Shown: positions 32,709 to 40,847 of the stretch, one piece after another
Position numbering within the stretch: position 1 is the stretch's first letter
Layout: each line of letters starts with the position of its first letter
Assembly: GCF_028369135.1 (NCBI RefSeq)
Contig: NZ_JAPWHW010000027.1
Span: 1-44,808 of the forward strand
DNA length: 44,808 nucleotides
Direction of reading: 5' to 3'
DNA from: Roseovarius sp. ZX-A-9
GTDB taxonomy: Bacteria; Pseudomonadota; Alphaproteobacteria; Rhodobacterales; Rhodobacteraceae
Translations under genes and position numbers: made by a program
Notes under the pieces: generated by a model
The model's database searches: none
Told to the model about the DNA's origin: nothing
Seen by the model: only the letters and a program-made list of their open reading frames with translations

Positions 32709-32736
32709 CCAAGAGCCTTGAAACAGGGGCTCTTGG
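32709..32736 (+). terminator. Hairpin CCAAGAGCC/GGCTCTTGG after the hypothetical gene
   Basis: A perfect 9-bp stem with a 10-base loop lies 35 bases past the stop. It lacks a clean T run, so termination efficiency is uncertain. Confidence 0.5.
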
Positions 32737-32779
32737 CGTCGTTGCTTGACCACATCCACTCGGATCAGCCCCATAAACT

Positions 32780-32794
32780 TGCACGATCGGTGCA
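32780..32794. promoter_or_regulatory. Palindrome TGCAC-GATCG-GTGCA upstream of dddP
   Basis: A perfect 5-bp inverted repeat with a 5-base centre lies 147-161 bases before dddP. It resembles a dimeric regulator operator. It sits near copy B of the 22-base repeat at 32832-32853. Confidence 0.4.
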
Positions 32795-32831
32795 GCGAAC
32801 CCCTTGCGGCGCCTATATTTTCGCAAAACTC

Positions 32832-32853
32832 ACCGCGTCGCCTCGGGTAGTTC
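32832..32853 (+). repeat. 22-base intergenic repeat, copy B
   Basis: Pairs with copy A at 11071-11092 (20 of 22 bases). It lies about 90 bases upstream of dddP. Confidence 0.35.
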
Positions 32854-32940
32854 AAAAAAACGGGCCCATGTCGCAATCAGACCGGACAGTCCCGGCGCGC
32901 CACAGCAGACTTCGCGAGAAAACACGCGACGGAGCCTGCA

Positions 32941-34281
32941 ATGAACAATCACTACCGCGACACGCGCAAGATCGACCCGACACGCGGAGACCGTCTTGGC
33001 GACAACACCCCCAACGACGCCGACCGGATCGAAATCGGGCCGACGCAACTGGCCTTTGCGGAATGGCAGGCCGCGGGTCTGCAGTTGCCCGACCTTCAGG
33101 CGATGCGCGAATACCGGTGGCAACGCCTGACCCGGCACATCGTGGATCGTGGCTATGGCGGGTTGCTGATGTTCGACCCGCTCAACATCCGCTACGCCAC
33201 CGACAGCACCAACATGCAGCTTTGGAACACACACAACCCGTTCCGCGCGGTCCTGCTTTGCGCGGATGGCTACATGCTGATCTGGGATTACAAGAACTCG
33301 CCGTTTCTCAGCGCTTTCAATCCGCTGGTCCGCGAACAAAGGTCGGGCGCGGATCTCTTCTATTTCGACCGGGGTGACAAGATCGACATCGCCGCCGACG
33401 TGTTCGCCAACGAGGTGCGCATTTTGATGACCGAACACGCTCCGGGCAACATGCGCCTCGCCGTGGACAAGCCAATGGTGCACGGATTGCGCGCGCTCGA
33501 GGCGCAAGGGTTCGAGATCATGGAAGGCGAGGAAGTTACCGAAAAATCCCGCTCGGTCAAAGGCCCGGACGAAATACTGGCAATGCGTTGCGCGTCGCAT
33601 TCCTGCGAAATCGCGGTCAAGGCAATGGAGGACGCCGCCCGTGCCGGCGTTCCGCAGGGCAACATGTCCGAGGATGACATCTGGGCCGTTCTGCATACCG
33701 AAAACATCCGCCGCGGCGGTGAATGGATCGAAACCCGCCTGCTCTCCTCCGGCCCGCGCACCAACCCGTGGTTTCAGGAATGCGGCCCGCGCATCGTCCG
33801 AATGAACGAAATCGTCAGTTTCGACACCGACTTGATCGGCAGTTACGGTATCTGCGTCGACATCTCGCGCAGTTGGTGGATCGGCGATCAGAAGCCTCCT
33901 GCCGACATGGTCTATGCGATGCAGCACGCCGTCGAGCATATCCAGACCAACATGGAGATGCTGAAACCCGGCGTGATGATACCCGAACTGACCGCAAACA
34001 CCCATGTGCTGGACGCCAGGTACCAAAAACAGAAATATGGCTGCCTGATGCACGGCGTCGGCCTGTGCGACGAGTGGCCATTGGTCGCCTACCCCGATCA
34101 AGCCGTGGCCGGCGCGTTTGACTACCCGCTCGAGCCCGGAATGACGCTCTGCGTCGAGGCGCTCGTCAGCGAAGAGGGCGGTTCTTTCTCGATCAAGCTC
34201 GAAGATCAGGTTCTGATCACCGAGGACGGGTATGAAAACCTGACGAAATACCCGTTCGACACGGCATTGATGGGGGGCTGA
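32941..34281 (+). CDS. dddP: DMSP lyase DddP
   Basis: The 446-residue product matches DddP of Roseovarius along its full length as I recall it. It opens with THE segment DNTPNDADRIEIGPTQLAF and carries MFDPLNIRYATDSTNMQLWN, the HNPFRAV segment and EVTEKSRSVKGPDEILAMRC. The fold is the M24 aminopeptidase type, but the metal ligands serve DMSP cleavage: SFDTDLIG...VDISR (Asp triad), LMHGVGL (His), LCVEALVS and KLEDQVL (two Glu). It splits dimethylsulfoniopropionate into acrylate and dimethyl sulfide. No DMSP transporter or acrylate gene is adjacent. A terminator overlaps its stop. Confidence 0.94.
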   Translation: MNNHYRDTRKIDPTRGDRLGDNTPNDADRIEIGPTQLAFAEWQAAGLQLPDLQAMREYRWQRLTRHIVDRGYGGLLMFDPLNIRYATDSTNMQLWNTHNPFRAVLLCADGYMLIWDYKNSPFLSAFNPLVREQRSGADLFYFDRGDKIDIAADVFANEVRILMTEHAPGNMRLAVDKPMVHGLRALEAQGFEIMEGEEVTEKSRSVKGPDEILAMRCASHSCEIAVKAMEDAARAGVPQGNMSEDDIWAVLHTENIRRGGEWIETRLLSSGPRTNPWFQECGPRIVRMNEIVSFDTDLIGSYGICVDISRSWWIGDQKPPADMVYAMQHAVEHIQTNMEMLKPGVMIPELTANTHVLDARYQKQKYGCLMHGVGLCDEWPLVAYPDQAVAGAFDYPLEPGMTLCVEALVSEEGGSFSIKLEDQVLITEDGYENLTKYPFDTALMGG

Positions 34282-34306
34282 CCCAAGCCCGAGCCAGCCC
34301 CCTTTT
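34273..34306 (+). terminator. dddP terminator overlapping the stop codon
   Basis: GGGGGCTG (34273-34280) pairs with CAGCCCCC (34295-34302), followed by TTTT. The first arm includes the last codons of dddP, and the T run ends just before the convergent small gene. Confidence 0.75.
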
Positions 34307-34309
34307 CTT

Positions 34310-34510
34310 CTACTGCGCAGAGCGCATGACGTTGCCATGCCAGTCCGGCAGGCCCGCGTTCGTGGGCTGGCCGGGGTCAATTGCCGCCTGTTGCGATGCC
34401 AGCGACAACAACAGGAGTCCGACCAGCAAACCGGCCAACAGAAAGGTGATTGCGCTGACCGACAACGACTTCCGCCGCAGCGGGGGAAAGAGCGTGATAT
34501 TCTGGAGCAT
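34310..34510 (-). CDS. Small single-helix membrane protein, unknown
   Basis: The 66-residue product MLQNITLFPPLRRKSLSVSA has one strong membrane helix (about 20-42, FLLAGLLVGLLLLSLA) and a short Pro/Asn-rich C-terminal tail. GAGGAGGG lies seven bases before the ATG at 34510, a very strong ribosome site that supports expression. It is convergent with dddP. I see no homolog from memory. Confidence 0.65.
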   Translation of the reverse strand: MLQNITLFPPLRRKSLSVSAITFLLAGLLVGLLLLSLASQQAAIDPGQPTNAGLPDWHGNVMRSAQ

Positions 34511-34777
34511 GGTGCCCTCCTCAGGGTTCAATAGCAGTTGTAAGAAATAGCTAGTGCGCCCCAGAACATTCGCAAAATGAATTATAATTTGCCAAAACAT
34601 CACAATCCTTGATGTTTTGTGACAAAAGCAGCCAGCGCGCTCGCCGCCGCGCCCTTGGCTCCCCGTCCTTCCCCCGGTGAACCGCACGGCGCAGTCATAG
34701 CCAAAGCCGAAGCCATCTCTTGATCTCCGGCCCATGTTTCTCTACCCGCATAGGGGTCTGATCCTCGGAGTTCCATC

Positions 34778-35509
34778 ATGCTGAACCGCCTCATCTCCCG
34801 CCTGAAAATGCGGCTGAACGGCCTGAAATCCCCCGCCCTGCGCGAGCGGATGTACCGGATCGACGTGAACGGCACCCCGCACGAGGTGCAGCATTCACGC
34901 TTCAATCTGAACTGGCTGCCTGAGGCCGGGATCGACCCGAAGGTGATTGTTGATCTGGGATCGTTCGACGGCGGCGACGCCTGGCGGATGAAACAGACCT
35001 TTCCGAACGCCCGCGTGATCACCGTCGAGGCAGATCCCGACCGGATCAACATCGTGCGCGCGGCTCTTGCAGCCTCGGATGTGGAAATCTACAACTTCGC
35101 CGCCTGCGATCAGGACGGACCGGTGGAATGGTATACCGCCACGGTCAACGGCGAAACCAATGCCCAGGGCTCGCTCTATCAGCACAGCGACGCGTATCAA
35201 AAGCGGTTCACCTTCGTGAAACAGGCCGAAGACCCGATAGAGGTGGACGGCAAACGCTTTGACACATTCTGCGCCGAGGCAGGCATCGACGGGATCGACC
35301 TGCTGCACATGGATATCGAAGGGGCCGAACTGTCGGTGCTGCGCAGCATCGGCAAGGTGCGCCCCAAACTGATCTACCTGGAATGGCGCGAAGACGCGTT
35401 TCGCGGCCACGAAGGCACCGCAAGCGCCGAAACCCTGCTGCACGATCTGGGCTACAGTCTGCTGGGCAACCTGGGCGATGACCGGCTGTATCGGCACCAA
35501 GACGCCTGA
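34778..35509 (+). CDS. FkbM family methyltransferase
   Basis: The 243-residue product has the SAM-binding Rossmann motif VIVDLGSFDGGDAW (about 57-70), VEADPDRINIVRAAL (motif II), NFAACD, and the FkbM-specific LLHMDIEGAELSVLRSIG. It methylates an OH group, in other systems on glycans, lipids or polyketides. No adjacent polysaccharide genes help to assign it. Confidence 0.87.
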   Translation: MLNRLISRLKMRLNGLKSPALRERMYRIDVNGTPHEVQHSRFNLNWLPEAGIDPKVIVDLGSFDGGDAWRMKQTFPNARVITVEADPDRINIVRAALAASDVEIYNFAACDQDGPVEWYTATVNGETNAQGSLYQHSDAYQKRFTFVKQAEDPIEVDGKRFDTFCAEAGIDGIDLLHMDIEGAELSVLRSIGKVRPKLIYLEWREDAFRGHEGTASAETLLHDLGYSLLGNLGDDRLYRHQDA

Positions 35510-35616
35510 TCCCCAACCCGGCCCAAACCTCACCTTCGTGTGACGCCGCTGACACATGTCTGGCAACCGGACTTGTGGCCGCTTACTCTTGAGCCGTAGC
35601 ACAAGAGGACCACCCC

Positions 35617-36831
35617 ATGCCCACCGAACGCCTGACTTTCACCGGCCATGATGGCTCCGAACTGGCCGCGCGGCTCGATCTGCCCGAGGGGCCGCACCTG
35701 GCCACCGCGCTTTTTGCGCATTGCTTCACCTGCTCCAAGGATATCCCCGCCGCACGCCGGATCGCCGCCCGCCTTGCCGGCGCGGGCATCGCCGTGTTGC
35801 GGTTTGATTTCACCGGGCTTGGCCATTCGGGCGGCGAGTTCGAGAATACCACTTTCACCTCCAACACGACCGACCTGTTGCTGGCGGCCGAGGCGCTGGC
35901 GGCACGCGACATGGCGCCTTCACTGCTGATCGGCCACTCGCTGGGGGGAGCCGCGGTGTTGGCCACCGCACGCAAGATCGACAGCGTTCGCGCCGTGGTC
36001 ACCATCGGCGCGCCTTTTGACCCCGCCCATGTGACCCATAATTTCGGCGACGCCCTGACCGAGATCGACAAGAACGGCGTGGCCGAGGTCAATCTTGGCG
36101 GCCGCCCCATCCGCATCGGCAAGGATTTCGTGGAAAACGTGAATGCCGAAACGCTCCAGACCGAAATCGCCCAGCTGCACCGCGCGCTGCTGATCCTGCA
36201 CGCGCCGCGCGACGCCGTGGTAGGGATCGAAAACGCCGGGCGTATCTTCAGCGCCGCCAAACACCCCAAGAGTTTCGTCACACTCGACGAGGCCGACCAT
36301 CTGATCTCCCGACCGCGTGACGCCGAATACGCCGCCCAGGTGATCGCCGCATGGGCCACGCGCTACCTTGATATCAAGGCGCCCGCGCCGCCCCCCGGCG
36401 CGCCCGAAGGCATCGTGCGCGTCACCGAGGCGGACCCCGACGGGTTCCTGCAAGACGTCTATTCCGGGCCTCGCCACCATACGCTGGCGGATGAACCTGC
36501 GGCCTATGGCGGCACCGACCGGGGCATGTCGCCCTACGGCTTCCTCTCGGCCGGGCTGGGGGCCTGCACGTCGATGACGATCCGCATGTATGCGCGGCGC
36601 AAAGGCTGGCCCCTTACCCAGGTCCGGGTCGAGGTCTGCCATGACAAGGTCCATGCCCAGGACGCCAAAGCCGGCCAGGACGCCCGCGCGGATATGTTCA
36701 AGCGGACCGTGTACCTAGACGGCGACCTCAGCGACGATCAACGCGCGCGGCTGCTGGCGATTGCCGACAAATGCCCGGTGCACCGCACATTGGAGGCCAG
36801 CGCACGTATCGAAACCATATTGGCCGACTGA
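35617..36831 (+). CDS. Bifunctional alpha/beta hydrolase - OsmC protein
   Basis: The 404-residue product fuses an N-terminal alpha/beta hydrolase (~1-255; nucleophile elbow GHSLGGAA, FDFTGLGHSGG, the late Asp/His in DEADHL) to a C-terminal OsmC domain (~265-404). The OsmC domain keeps both thiol-peroxidase cysteines, GLGACTSMTIRM and DKCPVHRTLE. OsmC detoxifies organic hydroperoxides; the hydrolase may release or act on the same lipid-like substrate. The fusion is known in proteobacteria. It is followed by a GC hairpin before purB. Confidence 0.9.
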   Translation: MPTERLTFTGHDGSELAARLDLPEGPHLATALFAHCFTCSKDIPAARRIAARLAGAGIAVLRFDFTGLGHSGGEFENTTFTSNTTDLLLAAEALAARDMAPSLLIGHSLGGAAVLATARKIDSVRAVVTIGAPFDPAHVTHNFGDALTEIDKNGVAEVNLGGRPIRIGKDFVENVNAETLQTEIAQLHRALLILHAPRDAVVGIENAGRIFSAAKHPKSFVTLDEADHLISRPRDAEYAAQVIAAWATRYLDIKAPAPPPGAPEGIVRVTEADPDGFLQDVYSGPRHHTLADEPAAYGGTDRGMSPYGFLSAGLGACTSMTIRMYARRKGWPLTQVRVEVCHDKVHAQDAKAGQDARADMFKRTVYLDGDLSDDQRARLLAIADKCPVHRTLEASARIETILAD

Positions 36832-36927
36832 GCGGCGCCGGGCGCAAAGGTTTTCGCTGTCTTCATACGTCTCCCCGCCCGAGGCGCCACGCTGATGCCT
36901 GCGGCGGGGGTACTTGCGACCAAAAGA

Positions 36928-36947
36928 GGCGACACCACCACCGCGAG
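36928..36947 (+). repeat. Diverged copy of the 3'-end motif
   Basis: GTACTTGCGACCAAAAGAGG lies about 100 bases after the hydrolase-OsmC stop and parallels GTATTTTTAGCAAAATGAAG after thiX. Similarity is partial. Confidence 0.25.
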
Positions 36948-36969
36948 GAGGCCCGGCTTGCTGCCAGCC

Positions 36970-36993
36970 TGCGCGCGGTTTACACCGCGCGCA
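36970..36993. terminator. 10-bp hairpin upstream of purB
   Basis: TGCGCGCGGT pairs perfectly with ACCGCGCGCA around a TTAC loop. No T run follows. It may terminate the hydrolase-OsmC transcript or shape the purB leader, whose ATG lies 33 bases on. Confidence 0.45.
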
Positions 36994-37025
36994 TCCGCAT
37001 TTGACATAGCCAGAGGCCCACACAC

Positions 37026-38333
37026 ATGATTCCCCGCTATTCCCGCCCCGAAATGGTCGACATCTGGTCGCCCGAGACCAAGTTCCGTATCTGGTACGAG
37101 ATCGAGGCGCATGCCTGCGACGCGATGGCCGATCTGGGTGTGATCCCGCGCGCCAACGCCGAGGCCGTATGGAAAGCCAAGGATGTGGAATTCGATGTAG
37201 CCCGCATCGACGAGATCGAGGCCGTGACCAAACATGACGTGATCGCCTTTCTGACCCATTTGGCAGAGCATGTGGGCAGTGACCAGGCGCGTTTCGTACA
37301 CCAGGGGATGACCTCGTCGGATGTGCTCGACACCTGTTTCAACGTGCAATTGGTGCGTGCCACCGACATCCTGATCGCGGATATGAAGGGTCTGCTGGCC
37401 GCTCTCAAGCGCCGCGCATACGAGCACAAGGATACCGTGCGCATCGGGCGCAGCCACGGCATCCATGCCGAACCCACGACGATGGGCCTGACCTTTGCCC
37501 GCTTCTACGCCGAGATGGACCGCAACCTGAACCGGCTGGAAAAAGCCCGCTACGAGATCGCCACCGGCGCCATTTCCGGCGCGGTTGGCACCTTCGCCAA
37601 TATCGACCCGGCGGTCGAAGAACATGTCTGCAAAAAACTGGGGCTGGAACCCGAGCCGATCAGCACTCAGGTGATCCCGCGCGACCGGCACGCGGCCTTC
37701 TTTGCAGCGCTCGGCGTAGTCGCCAGCAGCATCGAGAACGTCGCCATCGAGATCCGCCACATGCAGCGGACCGAAGTGCTGGAGGCCGAAGAGTTCTTTT
37801 CCGCCGGCCAGAAGGGCAGCAGCGCCATGCCGCACAAGCGCAACCCGGTATTGACCGAGAACCTGACCGGTCTGGCGCGTCTGGTGCGCATGGCCGTCGT
37901 GCCCGCGATGGAGAATGTCGCCCTCTGGCACGAGCGCGACATCAGCCACTCATCGGTCGAGCGCAACATCGGGCCTGACACCACGATCACGCTGGATTTC
38001 GCGCTGTCGCGGCTGACCAATGTCATCGACAAGCTGGTGATCTACCCCGACAACATGCTGGCCAACATGAACAAGTTCCGCGGCCTCGTGATGTCGCAGC
38101 GCGTTCTTCTGGCACTCACCCAGGCCGGGGTCAGCCGCGAGGATGCCTACAAACTGGTGCAGCGCAACGCGATGAAAGTCTGGGAGCAAGGCAAGGATTT
38201 CAAGACCGAGCTTCTGGCCGATGCGGACGTTTTGAAAGCACTGAGCGCCGAGGAAATCGAAGAGAAATTCGACATCGGCTACCATACCAAACATGTGGAC
38301 ACGATCTTTGCGCGGGTATTCGGCAAGGATTGA
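37026..38333 (+). CDS. purB: Adenylosuccinate lyase
   Basis: The 435-residue product has the fumarase/aspartase superfamily pattern: MIPRYSRPEMVDIWS, KHDVIAFLTHLAEHVG, HQGMTSSDVLDTC, IGRSHGIHAEPTTMGL and the signature GSSAMPHKRNP. It catalyses two steps of purine synthesis: SAICAR to AICAR and adenylosuccinate to AMP. It starts right after AGAGGCCC; no strong Shine-Dalgarno is visible. Confidence 0.95.
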   Translation: MIPRYSRPEMVDIWSPETKFRIWYEIEAHACDAMADLGVIPRANAEAVWKAKDVEFDVARIDEIEAVTKHDVIAFLTHLAEHVGSDQARFVHQGMTSSDVLDTCFNVQLVRATDILIADMKGLLAALKRRAYEHKDTVRIGRSHGIHAEPTTMGLTFARFYAEMDRNLNRLEKARYEIATGAISGAVGTFANIDPAVEEHVCKKLGLEPEPISTQVIPRDRHAAFFAALGVVASSIENVAIEIRHMQRTEVLEAEEFFSAGQKGSSAMPHKRNPVLTENLTGLARLVRMAVVPAMENVALWHERDISHSSVERNIGPDTTITLDFALSRLTNVIDKLVIYPDNMLANMNKFRGLVMSQRVLLALTQAGVSREDAYKLVQRNAMKVWEQGKDFKTELLADADVLKALSAEEIEEKFDIGYHTKHVDTIFARVFGKD

Positions 38334-38361
38334 CACTGCCGAAACGTGATTTGGTGAAATG

Positions 38362-38394
38362 CAGCAGGATGCGCTATGATTGGCGCACCTGCTG
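38362..38394 (+). promoter_or_regulatory. 12-bp inverted repeat abutting the ribosome site of the 57-residue gene
   Basis: CAGCAGG(A)TGCGC (38362-38374) pairs with GCGCACCTGCTG (38383-38394), with one bulged A. The 8-base centre TATGATTG contains a -10-like TATGAT, with a TTGGTG 18 bases upstream (38351-38356). The right arm ends one base before AGGAGG (38396-38401). It could be an operator over the promoter or an RNA hairpin over the ribosome site. Confidence 0.5.
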
Positions 38395-38406
38395 TAGGAG
38401 GCCACC

Positions 38407-38580
38407 ATGTTCCCCAGATTGATCGCCGCCGCCTTTTTCATGACCTTGGCGCCGGGCGCCGTCCTCGCGATGGGCTGTACGCACGGCTCCACCGAGGCCC
38501 AGACCCAGTCCCAGTCCTGCGCGGGCGGCACGATGTACGATGCCGCCACCGCGACCTGCGTTCCTGTCGTCAGCGGCTAG
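38407..38580 (+). CDS. Small exported cysteine-containing protein (57 residues)
   Basis: The product MFPRLIAAAFFMTLAPGAVLA has a signal peptide, then MGCTHGSTEAQTQSQSC and TMYDAATATCVPVVSG. Three Cys follow the cleavage site, so it should be a small periplasmic disulfide-bonded peptide. AGGAGG lies six bases before the ATG, a strong start. Similar short proteins occur downstream of purB in roseobacters, from memory. Function unknown. Confidence 0.7.
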   Translation: MFPRLIAAAFFMTLAPGAVLAMGCTHGSTEAQTQSQSCAGGTMYDAATATCVPVVSG

Positions 38581-38715
38581 GGCAATCCGCAAAGCAGCCG
38601 CCCCGACACCAAGGAATTGATCGGCGCGGCGCGGAAATGCCTTGATTCACAGAGTGCCTTAGCGCTTTTTCACGCTCTGCAGCCTATCGTCGGCCAAACC
38701 GATGGAGGGCGCAGA

Positions 38716-39786
38716 ATGAGCCAGACAAATTCTCTTGCCCGGGTGGCACCTACGCCGCCCGCAGGCCGCACAGCGGCCCGTCTGACGCGTCGGCAGAAGG
38801 CCGCGATCATCGTGCGGTTCCTGCTCAACGAGGGGGCCGATGTACCGCTGTCCGAACTGCCCGATGCGCTACAGGCGACGCTGACCACCCAGATGGGCAC
38901 CATGTGCTATGTTGACCGCGCCACGCTGATGAGCGTCGTATCCGAATTCGCGGGCGAGCTTGAGGGGATGGGCCTGACCTTTCCGCACGGGATCGCCGGC
39001 GCGATCAGCGCACTCGATGGCCGGATCAGCCCGCAAACCGCGGCACGCCTGCGCAAGGAAGCCGGCGTGCGCCAATACGGCGATCCGTGGGAGCAGATCC
39101 AGCGCACCGATCTCGACACGCTGGTGCCGATCATCCTGGCCGAAAGCGCCGAGGTGGCCGCCGTGGTCCTGTCCAAGCTTGACGTGCCCTTCGCGGCCAA
39201 ACTGCTCGGCCGTCTGCCGGGGGACAAGGCGCGCCGTATCACCGTTGCGATCTCCCGCACAGTGGCCGTCACGCCCGAAGCGGTCGACCGGATCGGGTTG
39301 GTGCTCGCCGCGCAGATCGATGATCGCCCGCCCATCGCCTTTGACGACGGTCCGGTGCAGCGCGTCGGTGCGATCCTCAACTCCTCCAGTTCCGCCTTGC
39401 GTGATGATGTCCTCTCGGGACTGGACGAAACGGACGGCGATTTCGCCAGCCAGGTCCGGCGCGCGATCTTTACCTTTCAGCACATACCTGACCGGCTGGC
39501 GCGGACCGACGTGCCGCAGGTCATCCGCGCATTGGAGCAATCGGTGCTCATCACCGCGCTCACCGCGGCGAAATCCACGGGGCAGGAAAACGTCGTCGAA
39601 TTCCTGCTCAACAACATGTCGCGCCGCCTGACCGATACCCTGCGCGAGGAAATGGAGGAGCGCGGCGCGGTCAAGCAAGGTCCGGGCGAAGACGCCATGA
39701 CAGAGGTCGTCAACACCATCCGCAGGCTCGAAGCGGCAGGCAACCTTGTGCTGGCCACCGTGGAGGACGGCGAAGAAGCCGCCTGA
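38716..39786 (+). CDS. FliG-like flagellar motor switch protein
   Basis: The 356-residue product has FliG features: RQKAAIIVRFLLNEG at the N-terminus, ILAESAEVAAVVLSKLDVPFAAKLLGRLPGDKARRI in the middle domain, VVEFLLNNMSRRLTDTLREEMEERGAVK in the C-terminal part and a closing LEAAGNLVLATVEDGEEA. FliG couples the rotor to the stator. It stands alone, away from flagellar genes, and may be a diverged paralog. GGAGGG precedes ATG 38716. Confidence 0.8.
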   Translation: MSQTNSLARVAPTPPAGRTAARLTRRQKAAIIVRFLLNEGADVPLSELPDALQATLTTQMGTMCYVDRATLMSVVSEFAGELEGMGLTFPHGIAGAISALDGRISPQTAARLRKEAGVRQYGDPWEQIQRTDLDTLVPIILAESAEVAAVVLSKLDVPFAAKLLGRLPGDKARRITVAISRTVAVTPEAVDRIGLVLAAQIDDRPPIAFDDGPVQRVGAILNSSSSALRDDVLSGLDETDGDFASQVRRAIFTFQHIPDRLARTDVPQVIRALEQSVLITALTAAKSTGQENVVEFLLNNMSRRLTDTLREEMEERGAVKQGPGEDAMTEVVNTIRRLEAAGNLVLATVEDGEEAA

Positions 39787-39887
39787 TCCACGCAGCCGCC
39801 ACACGCGCAGGCCGCCGGTCCTGCCACCCGCAACCCGGCGCTTGTACCCTGCCCTGCCCGGCTCTATGTCTTGCGGCGAGTCCATGA

Positions 39888-40841
39888 ATGACGGCGCAGA
39901 TGAGTACCCCAAGCGATCCATTTCATATCCGAGCGGGCGAATATGGCGTCAATCTGATCCTGCGCGGGCTGATCGGGTTGGCCGGGCTGATGCCCTATCG
40001 CTGGCGCGTGCCCGCGATGGGCTGGATCACCTCGCGGATCGTCGCCCCTCTGGCAGGCTATTCGGCCCGCGTGCGCGATAACCTCGCGCATGTCTGCCCC
40101 GACCTGCCCGAGGCCGAAGTGCGCCGCCTGATGCGCGCGGTGCCCGACAATGCCGGGCGCGGCATGATCGAGATGTATTCGACCCGCGCCTTCACCGCCC
40201 GCGCCCGCCATTCACCGATGACCGGCCCCGGCATGGACGCGGTGCGCGCCGCCAAGGCCGCAGGGCGGCCCCTGATCTTCGTGACCGGCCATTTCGGCAG
40301 CTTCAACGCCGCGCGCGTCGCCATGGTCGAACAGGGGATCGAGCTGGGCGGTTTCTATCGCCCGCTCAAGAACCGCTATTTCAACGCGCATTACTCCAAG
40401 GCGATGACCGCGCTCAGTCAGCCGATGTTCGAACAGAGCAAGCGCGGCATGGTCCAGATGACCCGGCATCTTCGTGCAGGCGGTACATTGGCGATCCTGA
40501 CCGACATCAACGCCCATGGCGGCGTGCCGCTGGATTTCTTCGGCAAACCGGCGCTGACTTCGCTCGTCACCGCCGAACTGGCGCTGAAATTCGACGCGCC
40601 GCTGGTGCCGGTCTGGGGCATCCGGCGCGCCAACGGGCTGGATTTCGATGTGATTGTCGAAGCGCCGATTGAGCCGTCCGACCCCGTCACCATGACCCAG
40701 GAATTCAATGACCGGCTCGAAGCCCAGGTCCGCGCCCACATGGATCAGTGGTTCTGGATTCACCGCCGCTGGAAAGATGGCACCGGCGACATGGCCGATC
40801 GCGGCGCCGAACGCATCGCCAAGCTGCTGGGCGAGGAGTGA
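39888..40841 (+). CDS. LpxL/HtrB-like lysophospholipid acyltransferase with Asn at the catalytic acid position
   Basis: The 317-residue product follows the HtrB/LpxL family: an N-terminal membrane helix, GHFGSFNAARV, YRPLKNRYFNAHY, LDFFGKPALTS and QWFWIHRRWK near the C-terminus. The family motif is H-x4-D/E; here it reads His135-FGSF-Asn140. It would transfer an acyl chain to lipid A or a lysophospholipid. Start 39888 (MTAQM) or 39900 are both possible. The stop lies six bases before the convergent DUF1223 stop. Confidence 0.83.
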   Translation: MTAQMSTPSDPFHIRAGEYGVNLILRGLIGLAGLMPYRWRVPAMGWITSRIVAPLAGYSARVRDNLAHVCPDLPEAEVRRLMRAVPDNAGRGMIEMYSTRAFTARARHSPMTGPGMDAVRAAKAAGRPLIFVTGHFGSFNAARVAMVEQGIELGGFYRPLKNRYFNAHYSKAMTALSQPMFEQSKRGMVQMTRHLRAGGTLAILTDINAHGGVPLDFFGKPALTSLVTAELALKFDAPLVPVWGIRRANGLDFDVIVEAPIEPSDPVTMTQEFNDRLEAQVRAHMDQWFWIHRRWKDGTGDMADRGAERIAKLLGEE

Positions 40842-40847
40842 GCCGCG

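Noticed and set aside
32830..34380. 516-codon minus-strand frame over dddP
   Set aside because: No recognisable domain and it covers a well-supported gene on the opposite strand.
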